In this document: one piece after another, positions 1 to 9,864 of the stretch
How positions within the stretch are numbered: position 1 is the first letter of the stretch
Layout of the letters: every line of letters starts with the position of its first letter
Origin: Pythium myriotylum
Lineage: Eukaryota; Oomycota; Peronosporomycetes; Pythiales; Pythiaceae
Assembly: GCA_023091665.1 (NCBI GenBank)
Contig: JALJCQ010000030.1
Span: 2,544,501 to 2,608,500 of the forward strand
Reading direction: 5' to 3'
Length of the DNA: 64,000 bases
Notes under the pieces: generated by a model
The model's input: the letters and a program-made list of their open reading frames with translations, nothing else
Database searches by the model: none
Told to the model about the DNA's origin: nothing
Program-made: the position numbers and the translations under genes

Positions 1-3000
1 GACTTGTCCCAACGTAAAACGAATATCTTGGCTCAAGTATGGCAGTTCCATGTGGTCACAGCGAGCAAAGACCTCCTCCATGATTCCAAGAAGTTTGCGA
101 GGAGGAAGAAATGCTTTTGATGACGATGAACGCAAGATTGCCATGCTGACTTGTACAAGCGCACAGGACGCGAGAGCATATTCCAGTTGATCAGAACATT
201 TTTTGATTGCTCGTTTGAGGATCTTGAGGGTATCGATGAGAATGTCAATATTCTCATCTGGTCTACCAGCCTTAAGCTGAACTTTGAGCATTCGTCGGTA
301 GCATCCGCATGCAACACTGTTCGTCGCGTGAGTACGCTGAGGAATCTTTTTTAGCAACGATAAAGCATCGTTGTAACGATGCGTGGCGCCCGGTAAGTCA
401 CCTTCTAGCACGCAAAGGTCCCCATGTTGCAAGAAGACTTCGCATCTTTGAGTCAAAACACTTGCATCGACGACTTGATCGTCTTCGAGATCTTCCGGAA
501 TTGTGAGTAGTTGATGCACAGCAGAAGCATGAGTAGTCCGTTCAGCGAGAATCTGCAGTTGAGCAAATTCGAAATACGGTCTGCTTCTGGTGGCAACCGG
601 TACCACTCCCCCAACCAATGCCATCGCTTCGGCGTAGAAAACGGAAGACCGGAACGGTTGGTTCGTGATTGCATACAAGTAAGCGATACGAGACAGGATC
701 AGTCTAGCAGCGAGCAACGCATCCCATGACCAGCACTCTACTGCTTGGAAGTAGACTTGTTGAGCTGTCCTTTGACTTTGATCAACGTGCTTGCCAAGAG
801 CCAACCTTACTGCCTCCGGTAACTCATACTTGTCAGAGTCAGTTTCGACAACTCCGACCTTTTTTGACACCTTCCAACAAATGGATAGCGCTGATTTTGC
901 CTCGCGAACAGCTTGGTCAAGTTTTCCTTCTTGGAAACACACTTCTGATGCTGCCATCGCAAGAGCAATCTCACGCATTGCAGCCGCACTGAATACCTGC
1001 AAATCCTCCGATGAAATTTTGACACTTGCACGGAACTTATCCATCATATTGATTGCACTCTTGAGATAACATCTTGCATGTGGCAAGTCTCCGGCACTTG
1101 ATAGAGTCAAGCTCAGACCGATATCTGCGTCCACCAGCGACAACAATGCCACTCCTTGATCTCCAGTTTGCTGAGCAGTTTGTTTCACAGTGGTGTAATT
1201 CGGCGTGTCAGCATTATTCTCGTGACTATGACTCGGTTGAAGCAGCCGATTTGGAAGACCTGCGGCAAAGTCAATGGGAGTCGATTCGTGCAGTGATTGA
1301 ATTGTCAGCAATAATTTCCGAGCTTTTGTCTCGAGTTGGAGATGGGACATTAGTGAGAGTGCATTGCAAATCGCATCCAAGCAAACAGCGACTCCGTAAC
1401 CGTCAAATACATGAGAGCACGAGCGTTGGAGTTCCGAAGTAGGTACTCCGTCCCAATGCGAGATACACTGCTTGATGTCGTCCAGTGCGACTCGCTGAGT
1501 CTGTTCATCTTCGGTAGGGATTCCGAGCAACGTTCTTCGAGAATAACCTGCCATCTGGCAGATTTCCATGGAGATTACACCTCGCCATCCGTAGCACCCA
1601 CCAAAATCAATAGAATCGGCACCTTTTGCCACGGCAAGAAGATCGAGGGCCTGGGTCAGTCCAAGATGCGCTGAGTGAAGAAACTCTAGGGCTCTCAAGC
1701 TTTCTCGATTCAAGTAGTATTCGAAGAATGCTGTTTTTCGCCTCCCAAGTGATAAGAGCACTTTAGTCATCGCTTCAATCAGATCTTCACGCATCGATTG
1801 GTCTCTTTTCCACAACCACTTCCAAATGACAAGCTCGATCTTGATGCTTCCTTCGAGTCTCCCGTCCGACTTTCCCTCTTCCGTGTTATGTTTTTCGTCG
1901 GTCTCACTTCGAATCCGAAGGCGATCAAGCAAACGTGTCGTCAAGTGGTCGAAGCCATCTCGCAGCCGTCGAATTGCTAATGTGATGTTGCTCTCGCTCA
2001 CTCCGCGGGCGCCCCATCCAATGGAGATACTGGTGCAAAATGATTCCACGATGTTAGCCACTGAATCATCTCTTGTGAGCAATCCTGAAGTGTCGTATTC
2101 TTCCATGAGGGCAGCGACAAATTTGTCAATTGCATCACCAGATGTAGCGGTCGAGGGGTCGCTCGAGTACAAAATTGAGTGCCCAAGGCACTTTCTGGTC
2201 ATTTCGATATCGCCTTGCAGACGCGAGCTAAAGGCCAACAGGCTCGCAATTGCGTCAACTCTTAAGGAACTGTGTGCCGCCTCGATCACCTTCGGGTTCT
2301 TGGCCATTTTCCTGTCGCACATGACGTGTTCAAGATAATTCTCCGCCAAGTTGAATGCTGATTCGAGCGAATCAACAACCAGATCATGTTGCTGAGTCTT
2401 GTAGAAATGTGTGGCACAAACGTAAGTCTCGCGGGCAATAGCCTGAAGGTCAACTAATAACGATGGCAAGCAGGATATCTCTTCACGAGCATCCGTCATT
2501 GCGTCCGCGAGAGTCTGCTGAAAGCACTGCGTACTTTTCTTCATTATGCTCAGCCAGGTTAGTGCTTGATCCCTTGGAAGCGAAGAGCCTTTCTTCGCGC
2601 ACAAAGTCACAGCTAGTCGGCGGATCCGCCCTTCTAGGGACATGAACGAGTCCGTGAGAACGTCACCAAGCTTCACATCTTCGTTTCTTCGAAGAGAAGA
2701 GAGCAAGTCCCCTAAAGCAATGACGCTGTTGTTCAAGTTCAAGTTGGTCAAATGCACTCTAATCCAGTGAGTCTTAACACAGGAACTCTACTCACCTCAT
2801 CACAATAACCTCCGATGCTGATGATGGAAACTTCTCCGCCAAGTTGAAACATGCACTTAGACGAGTCGAAAGCTTACGAGCTATTCGCAGCAGGAACGCC
2901 GAACATGCTTCAGGAATCACAAGAACGTCGGTAGCGATGGTTTCTGCAATATTCAAGCCGGATAGATAAGATTTGACACAGTTGATCCATGGGACATCCT

Positions 3001-4681
3001 CCGACTTGATGGAGCTCGACGCTAAGGCAGCGACAATTCTTTCCCGGTCTTTCGGTATGAGGGCAGCATGTAAGGTCTGAGTGAGTACTTGTTTTTCCGT
3101 CGGGGGTTGAATTGCTGGTGTCGATAGGTGGTAGTCGAGTGCGACGCAGCCAACTAATGCACTTAGACAGCCCTCAATAAGGCGAAGGTTTTCCGCTTTT
3201 GAGGCAGTCGCATGTTGCATTGCGTGATGCAACGCAGACATAGCCTCTAGCGTTGATTCGTAGCCATGCTTTTGCATTTCGCAAACTGCGGCAACGTGCT
3301 CCATCCAGTTCGTATAGCCCCAATCAAATGAAGATTCCTGGCAACGCACACACGTTGAGATAGACCCTTCATTTTTCAGTGAAAGGTGGATATACCCACT
3401 AGAGAAGCTTGATAGAAAGTCGTACCTGATCGTGCGGTTTCCGTTGGGTATATAGTGAAACTGCAGCGTCGATGTAGAACTTGTGTAAATGGGCAGTTGA
3501 AGGCTGGGTACCCAGCGGTGCGTGTTTCTTTTCATACTGCATACCAACACGGTGGATCTGTTGTACGATATAGGCATTACTATAGCTGGGGCACTTCAGC
3601 ATGAAGGAAATAGCGACCGATCGCAATTTGAGAGACGGATCTGAGTCACTTGGCGAAGTCCTCGCCATCTGAACATCGACAGTTGCAGCGCACTTCCACA
3701 ATACACGGAAGAGACGATCACTGAAGGAAATTGGTAGCTTCGAATCAACCCCAGGGATACGACTGAGGTGGTTGATCCATGGATCCAGTGTCGTTGCGAG
3801 GGCCAAAATTGCCTAATGCAGGGTGCAGGTTATGATAGGTTCGCTGAGAGGTCATATACCAACGCAGTCACGAACCTCGCACCTGTCCGCAGCCAGCAGC
3901 ATGCTCACACCGGCGTTTGCGACACTTATCACGAAACGAGTGTATTGAAGTGTGTGCAGGTCTTGCGGGGCAGGAAATGAACACAGCACCACGAGATCGT
4001 CCAAATCGAGTCGGTCTTTTCTCTGTAGTTGGGTTTCGAACGGAGTTGCATCGTGGGCGCGTTTCTGATTCACACCCGAGCACATTATAGTATGGTGGTG
4101 CCACAGACGCAAGTGAAGTGCGGCGAAGATCCATAGCGCTCTCTCGGTATACTGCAAGCCAACCATGTCAGAGATGCACCGACCAGTTCCGCGATAATTA
4201 CGCTCACCTCCGGGATTTCGCTGAACTTCTTCGCGACCTGATACAGCATGTTCTCAATTACCAGGTCGCCCAACTTCACGAGCGACTCATACTGGCAAGA
4301 GACGCTCAACGCGAGCGTCGCGAGGTCGAGTGCACTGACGAAGTCAGCGTCGACGCCACTAGTGGCAGCTGTGCCAATGTACAATTTGATGACGCTCTGC
4401 GCCACCTTGGCCGACACGAGTGCCCACTGCTTTTCGTCGCCCCTGGACCTCTTCGCTTCCTTCTTCCTCGGCGTTGGTTTTGTTCCATGGCGCGATCGTT
4501 CGGCCACAGCAAAGCGAAGCAACGCTGTGGCTTTCTCGAGGCGAGAACTTGGCGAAATCGGCTCTTCAACGAGCCCGCTCTGGGTCAGCAGTTGCTTCGC
4601 CTTCTCTGAGTTCCCTCGGGACTGCACGAGTACCAGAAGCTGCTTCTGCGCGGCGGCAGCGGCGTCGCCCTTTGCCGCCAT
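1..4681 (-). CDS. ESP1: Probable separase, N-terminal helical-repeat part (partial)
   Basis: Separase is the cysteine protease that cleaves cohesin at anaphase; its large N-terminal half is an alpha-solenoid that binds securin. I read five exons on the minus strand. The start is MAAKGDAAAAAQ at 4681; an upstream in-frame extension has only a TTG. Introns lie at about 4207-4152, 3882-3813, 3425-3348 and 2790-2722. A single frame then stays open from about 2721 to base 1, giving more than 1,300 residues. The protein is almost wholly helical with TPR-like repeats. An early segment of the pattern LFRVLWKCA...LKLRSVAISFML resembles the vertebrate separase N-terminus (FSLLWKGA...LKALSFLVLL). The His/Cys protease domain would lie beyond the left edge, so the call rests on architecture and this local similarity. 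Another TPR giant such as SPO22/ZIP4 is the main alternative. It is divergent from the PPCDC gene. Confidence 0.6.
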
Positions 4682-4805
4682 CCTGCGTTGCTTGGCGCGC
4701 AAGCGGTGGTTCAATTTCAAAGACTCCGTTAAGTTCGCCAGCAGACACCTTTTAAGTGCGTTTGGTATCTTTATGATTGGCGGAAATTTACGCAGGGGGG
4801 TAGAT
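4682..4805. promoter_or_regulatory. Bidirectional promoter, separase-like / PPCDC
   Basis: Only 124 bp separate the two divergent start codons. The segment contains an ATTGG (CCAAT on the other strand) near 4771, and a further CCAATCA lies at about 4810, just inside the longer PPCDC start. A shared core promoter is inferred; no TATA-like box is evident. Confidence 0.45.
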
Positions 4806-5744
4806 ATGGCCAATCACAACCACAGCGACATTGGCAGAAGCAGCATGGAGCACCTGGCCTCGCCACGGCGCCCGCGCGTACTGCTCTGTGCTAGCGGCAG
4901 CGTCGCGACGGTCAAAGTCCCAGAGCTGGCTGTGCGACTCCACGAGTTTGCTGACGTCGGTGGTTTGCGGGTTGCAAGAGACTCGAACGGCACGCTTGAC
5001 ATCATTCGCATTCGTCGCGCAGGTCAAGATCATCGTCACTAAGGCCGCCGAGTTCTTTCTCGCGCGAGCCCAAGACTACGATGCAGTCAACTGGAATCGA
5101 TTTCAAAATCTGCGCGCTGACATCCCGGTCTTACGTGACGAGGACGAGTGGGCGGCGTGGAATGTCGTCGGTGACGCTGTACTCCACATCGATGTATGCA
5201 AACATCTTTCCTCCTTGATCTGGCCTTCCAGCCTACTGAGAAAGTCCGATTGCGTAGCTGAAGGACTGGGCAGACGCCATGGTTCTAGCTCCACTCTCCG
5301 CAAACACGCTTGGCAAACTTGCGAATGGGCTCTCCGACAACCTTCTGGTAATTTCTCGGGTTCGTCGTTGCTCCGTACGAGCAAGCTAATGTCGATGTCG
5401 TCGTAGACTTGCGTCGCACGTGCATGGATCATGTCGAAGCCATTTATTTATGCGCCTGCAATGAATACGGACATGTGGAACCACCCGATGACTGCTCGCC
5501 ACCTGAAGGTGCTAGACGAACTAGGTTATCTCATGGTCGACCCTGTTGAAAAGAAACTCGCGTGCGGAGTTGTCGGTGAGTGATTGCTTGAGTGAACAAG
5601 GACGATATGAAGGAGGCGTACACATGCTGACAATCGTACATAATCTATCACGTTGAAGGCAAAGGCGGGCTCGCGCCCGTCGACGGCATCGTCAGCTTCG
5701 TCAAATCTACGCTCGCTAAGAGCTTGTCTACAACCGTCGAATGA
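4806..5744 (+). CDS. PPCDC: Phosphopantothenoylcysteine decarboxylase (HAL3-type flavoprotein)
   Basis: Catalyses FMN-dependent decarboxylation of 4'-phosphopantothenoylcysteine to 4'-phosphopantetheine, the third step of CoA synthesis. Five exons can be read: 4806-4955, 5023 to about 5193, about 5260-5328, about 5405-5570 and about 5660-5744. The joined protein of about 200 residues has the family order: an N-terminal flavin-binding RPRVLLCASGSVA, the catalytic-His segment GDAVLHID, the LAPLSANTLGKLANGLSDNLL segment (split for length: LAPLSANTLGK then LANGLSDNLL), the substrate-binding PAMNTDMW and the catalytic-Cys flap LACGVVGKGG. All key residues are present. The start could be 4806 or the in-frame ATG at 4845. 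The gene ends 37 bp from the convergent LIPT2 stop. Confidence 0.9.
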
Positions 5745-5781
5745 AAGGCTGCTGAGTGAATGATGAAGCCCAATACGCCTT

Positions 5782-6549
5782 TCACAATGGGGACGACGTC
5801 TTCACCGTAGAAATGTCCAACTCAAAAACCGTGCGTAGTGCGTTGACCGCTGCCAGCTCGACGTCTTCTACGGTGACATCGGTCTTGAGCCTGTCAATGC
5901 TTGTGACTGCGCGGTCATCAATGCCGCAAGGGACGATGCGATCGAAAGCTTTCAGATCCGTTGTTGCGTTTATGGCAAACCCGTGCATCGTGATCCACCG
6001 TGACGCGTGTGTACCAACCGCAGCAATCTTTTTGAGCTCGCCGCCTTCATTCACCCACACACCCGTGAGCCCTTCGATGCGTCGGCCTTCGATTCCAAAC
6101 TGGGCAAGAGTCAGAATAACAGTCTCTTCGACTTGACGCAGATACCAGTGCAGGTCTCTCTTGTGATAGTTGAGGTCGAGAATTGGATAGCAGACGAGCT
6201 GTCCAGGTCCGTGGTAGGTGACCTCGCCCCCACGATCCACCCGAATGAGCTTGAGTGCGTCAACCTGAGGATCGAACTTGACATTGTCCATGGTCGCACC
6301 GCGTCCGAGAGTGTACACGCTTGGGTGCTCAAGCAGCAGCACTGCGTCGTGGTCGAGCGGTCTGTTCTCGCGCGAAGCCGCAATGCGCTGTTGGATGAGC
6401 TCCTTCTGCCAGCCCCACGCTGTCTCATACTCGACTGTACCCAGTCGGTACGCGACGCATTTGCGCGACGCGACCTCAGTCGTGACGCGGCGGTGGAGCA
6501 CGAGAGGTGCCCACGAGCGGCGCGCAGCGTGGCTACTGCGGCTGAGCAT
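5782..6549 (-). CDS. LIPT2: Mitochondrial octanoyl-[acyl-carrier protein] transferase
   Basis: Transfers octanoate from acyl carrier protein to lipoyl domains, the first step of de novo lipoate synthesis. The single exon encodes about 255 residues, the usual LipB length plus a targeting peptide. The N-terminus (MLSRSSHAARRSW...) is rich in Arg and Ser and lacks acids, as expected for mitochondrial import. Signature blocks are LLLEHPSVYTLGRGA, RGGEVTYHGPGQLVCYP, the active-site Lys region LKKIAAVG, TMHGFAIN, and the catalytic Cys in IVPCGI followed by VTSI. I chose the ATG at 6549; the reading frame extends a little further upstream but only with a TTG. The gene is convergent with PPCDC. Confidence 0.92.
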   Translation of the reverse strand: MLSRSSHAARRSWAPLVLHRRVTTEVASRKCVAYRLGTVEYETAWGWQKELIQQRIAASRENRPLDHDAVLLLEHPSVYTLGRGATMDNVKFDPQVDALKLIRVDRGGEVTYHGPGQLVCYPILDLNYHKRDLHWYLRQVEETVILTLAQFGIEGRRIEGLTGVWVNEGGELKKIAAVGTHASRWITMHGFAINATTDLKAFDRIVPCGIDDRAVTSIDRLKTDVTVEDVELAAVNALRTVFELDISTVKTSSPL

Positions 6550-6715
6550 ACTCACCAACCACCGTCAGAAGGATGCGGACTGCAAGTCACTCGCGACAAG
6601 GACTAGTCGCAAAACCGAGGTGACAAGTTTGTCGGGCAGTAGTGAGTCATCATCTCCCAAGTTGCCGTTTTATCCTCAGCGTCATTCTTGAACCCACGAC
6701 GACCAGCTTGTTGCG

Positions 6716-9493
6716 ATGGAAGCTGCGCTGCGCAGCCTGCGCGACTACGAGGCACGCAACCCCGCCGATGTTGCCGCTGCTATGGCTGCCGAGCCGCCGA
6801 CGCTGTTGGAGAACGTGCATCTACACGACTACCAGCTTGAAGGACTGAGGTGGCTTTTGACGAAGTATGCTCAAGGACTCAACCCCATCTTGGGCGACGA
6901 GATGGGGCTGGGCAAGACACTGCAAGTCATCGCATTCCTCACGTCGCTGATGGAAAAGTCTGACCCAAAATCATCAGAAGGGTCAAGATTCTTGATCGTC
7001 GCACCGCTGAGCGTGGTGCCGAACTGGGTCGAACAGTTTGGCGCGTTTGCGCCAAGTGTCAACGTGGTGATGTACGCAGGCTCAAAGGACGAACGACTCG
7101 TCATTCAAGACAAGATCAAGCACACTAACTCAAGCGAGTCTATGGTCGTTGTGACATCATACGAGACTCTCCTTTCGGACTTGATCTTCTTTGGTGCCAT
7201 CAAGTGGGGCGTCTTGATTCTAGACGAGGGTCATCGCCTCAAGAACCGAAAGGGCTTGCTGTACGCGAGTCTGCAGACCAAGCTAAGAATCTCGCGAAAA
7301 ATGCTATTGTCTGGAACGCCTATCCAGAATGACTTGAGCGAGCTGTTTGCGTTGTTATCTCTAATGAACCCACAAATCTTCGACGATGAGAAAGCATTTG
7401 AGGATTCGTTCAAGAACTACTTTTCAGCAAAAGCCCAAGTTCTCAAAGACGCAGCCCCCCGCGAGAAAGGCTACATTGCCGCTGAAGCTAAAATGCGCCA
7501 GCTACTGTCGCCTCTCCTCCTCCTCCGTACGGTGCGCGATGTGAACAGTTCGTTTACCCTTCCTCCCATCTCCGAAATTGTTGTGCACACTCCCATGGCC
7601 CCGATGCAACGTGAATACTACAGAGAAATTGTCGCCAAAAACAGTGATGCATTAAACGGCGTTGCAGGTAACCGCGGTTCCAAAGTGTCATTGATTAACA
7701 TCCTTCCACAGCTGCGGAAAGCGTGCAATCACCCGTACCTGTTCGCCGGTGCAGAGCCAGAACCGTTTTGCGAAGGAGCCCACATCTATGAAAATAGCGG
7801 AAAGCTCTACGTTCTTCACCATTTGCTGCCAAAGCTTCGTGATGGCGGCCACTGCGTTCTTCTCTTCAGTCAGTCTCCGCCATTCTTGGATATTATCCAG
7901 GACTACCTCACTTTCGAAGGCTTCTCGTACGAACGGATCGATGGATCAGTGAGGGGCAAGGAACGGTGGCAAGCTATCGAACGCTTCCGAAGCAGCCCCG
8001 ACACTTTTGTTTTCCTCATCAGCACTCGCTGTGGTGGTGTGGGGCTCAACCTGCAGCGTGCAGATACGGTGATTTTTGTTGACTCGGACTACAATCCGCA
8101 GGCTGATCTTCAGGCTGTTGCTCGCGCGTATCGCCTCGGTCAGACCAAACCAATTCATGTTATCAAGTTTGCTTGTGCAAACACTGTCGAGGAGATTGTA
8201 TACCGCCGTGCGTTGAAGAAGATGCGAATGGCTGATAAAATTCGAGACTGTGCACGGGAAGAGGGCAAGGCAGGCAGTGAAGAAGAAGAGGACGCAGACG
8301 AAACCAAAGAGAGTTTGGTGGAGCTGATTCAGTTTGGTTTGCATAGGCTGCTGGACACGAACGACGAGCGTGTGGCGTTAACTGAACCACTTGACGAATC
8401 CTATGTTAACCACATACTCACACGAAACACTATCCTCTCCGAAACCTCTCGGGATCATCTAGCCGAAAATCTCGACGATGCTGCAGGTGATGTTCAAGAA
8501 GAAAACATGTATTACTTTGATGGAGAAGACTACTCAACATCAGAAGCGAAAGCAAAGGATGCATTGCTCCTGCAACAAATCTGTCTTAAGGGAGAAGTTC
8601 GCCGAAAGAAAGGACCGTTGACACGACGAAAACGTTATACCGGGGAAGAAGATGAAGACGAAGAATCGGATGATACACTAGCCATAGACCCGGAACAGCT
8701 CGCTCTTGATGAAGCGGAGAAAGAACGCAAACGTCGTGAACGTCAGCGTCAAGCGCAGGAAAAGAAGCTAGCAAAGTGGCGCCGCAACAATTACAGTACA
8801 ATGGTAATTGAAGACCCAGCAAGCGCGCCTGCCGTCGATAAAGACTGTAATTCTCCCCCTATTGACCGCACTGTGCGCCTCCGGTTTCTCGCGGGAGATG
8901 CATCGAGACCGAGTGCACCGAAACACGATACATCGCCTTTCATCATCGTCCACTGTGTCGACACTAGCGGAGTGTGGTCTACACGCGGCTTCTTTCGTTC
9001 ACTTTCGGTGTTGTCTCCTCGCATTCAGCAACAGTACGAAGCCGCGGCGCGGAATGATGACCTCAAGCTTGGGCAGGCCCACTTGATCCAGATCCGCTCT
9101 GCCACTGACGCAGACGACGACGATCTGCCGCCTCCAGCAAACGGGCTCGTTGCAGCTGCAACTAGCCGCCGCGACGTATACGCGTGCTTACTCGTCGTCC
9201 AGGGCTTCGTGAGCTCGTCCAAGGCGGCGAAGCGCCAGAAGGTCACGACAGCGCTGGTGCGTACGGGCAAGTCGACGCAGTTCCGCCTCCACGCGCTGCA
9301 GCGGGCGCTCTCGGCGCTCTCGCAGCGCGCCCTGGCTCTGCACGCGAGCGTCCACATGCCGCGCATTGGCTACGGAACGCCGGGCTTCAACTGGTACGCC
9401 GTCGAGCGGATCATCAAGCGCGAGCTGAGCGAGAAAGGCGTCGCCGCGAACATCTACTACTTCTCGCCGGGTCGTCGGCCCGCGGGTCCATAG
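6716..9493 (+). CDS. CHD1L: SNF2-family chromatin remodeller, ALC1/CHD1L type with C-terminal macro-like domain
   Basis: ALC1 is a PAR-regulated nucleosome remodeller acting in DNA repair. The single exon gives 925 residues (human CHD1L is about 900). Residues 38-500 hold the two RecA lobes: the Walker A DEMGLGKT near 61-68, DEGH near 170-173, SGTPIQND, LRKACNHPYLF, then LLFSQ, IDGSVRGKERWQAI, LISTRCGGVGLNL and ARAYRLGQTK. The block RKACNHPYLFAGAEPEPF closely matches the CHD1L-specific block. A charged linker of about 150 residues follows. The C-terminal 200 residues (FIIVHCVDTSG...GQAHLIQI...VHMPRIGYGTPG...IYYFSPG) look like the ALC1 macro domain, although the glycine-rich loop near its end departs from the classical form. 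No chromodomains are present. An acidic run lies just after lobe 2. Confidence 0.85.
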   Translation: MEAALRSLRDYEARNPADVAAAMAAEPPTLLENVHLHDYQLEGLRWLLTKYAQGLNPILGDEMGLGKTLQVIAFLTSLMEKSDPKSSEGSRFLIVAPLSVVPNWVEQFGAFAPSVNVVMYAGSKDERLVIQDKIKHTNSSESMVVVTSYETLLSDLIFFGAIKWGVLILDEGHRLKNRKGLLYASLQTKLRISRKMLLSGTPIQNDLSELFALLSLMNPQIFDDEKAFEDSFKNYFSAKAQVLKDAAPREKGYIAAEAKMRQLLSPLLLLRTVRDVNSSFTLPPISEIVVHTPMAPMQREYYREIVAKNSDALNGVAGNRGSKVSLINILPQLRKACNHPYLFAGAEPEPFCEGAHIYENSGKLYVLHHLLPKLRDGGHCVLLFSQSPPFLDIIQDYLTFEGFSYERIDGSVRGKERWQAIERFRSSPDTFVFLISTRCGGVGLNLQRADTVIFVDSDYNPQADLQAVARAYRLGQTKPIHVIKFACANTVEEIVYRRALKKMRMADKIRDCAREEGKAGSEEEEDADETKESLVELIQFGLHRLLDTNDERVALTEPLDESYVNHILTRNTILSETSRDHLAENLDDAAGDVQEENMYYFDGEDYSTSEAKAKDALLLQQICLKGEVRRKKGPLTRRKRYTGEEDEDEESDDTLAIDPEQLALDEAEKERKRRERQRQAQEKKLAKWRRNNYSTMVIEDPASAPAVDKDCNSPPIDRTVRLRFLAGDASRPSAPKHDTSPFIIVHCVDTSGVWSTRGFFRSLSVLSPRIQQQYEAAARNDDLKLGQAHLIQIRSATDADDDDLPPPANGLVAAATSRRDVYACLLVVQGFVSSSKAAKRQKVTTALVRTGKSTQFRLHALQRALSALSQRALALHASVHMPRIGYGTPGFNWYAVERIIKRELSEKGVAANIYYFSPGRRPAGP

Positions 9494-9864
9494 GATCATG
9501 CCCTCCCATGGGTTTCGACCGACAGGCCTGAGACACCCGCCATGGGTTTAGATGAGCTGTACCTCACCCATAATCGGTTTTAGCCGGAGAGGCACGCAAT
9601 CCAGAGCGTATTTAGGAGAGAATTTTCGAGTCAGGTTTGGTTTTCGCAGATCAGCTTGAAGGAAAGCGGCGTCATGGCGTCCGCCGGGTCCGCGACCGCC
9701 GGGCTCCGGCACTCGTTCGTGGGGCCCGTCGCGAGTGGTGAGTGCCTTCAGCATGCGTCGCGGTCGCGCACGGCCGCGGCGGTTCGATTGGTGGGTCTCC
9801 CGGCGTCTAACTCGTCCTGGTTGCCGTGATGTGGCGGTTAGATCGGGGCCCCCACGCGAAGAAA
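9494..9864. other. Intergenic region between CHD1L-like and J-domain genes
   Basis: No convincing complete gene. An ATG at 9674 opens a short frame (MASAGSATAGLRH...) that runs into a good donor (GTGAGTGCC, about 9739). This could be a non-annotated first exon of the downstream J-domain gene, or simply leader sequence. Two related lines around the CHD1L stop repeat the words CCCATGGGTTT and CCATGGGTTTA (about 9508 and 9541). Confidence 0.35.
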
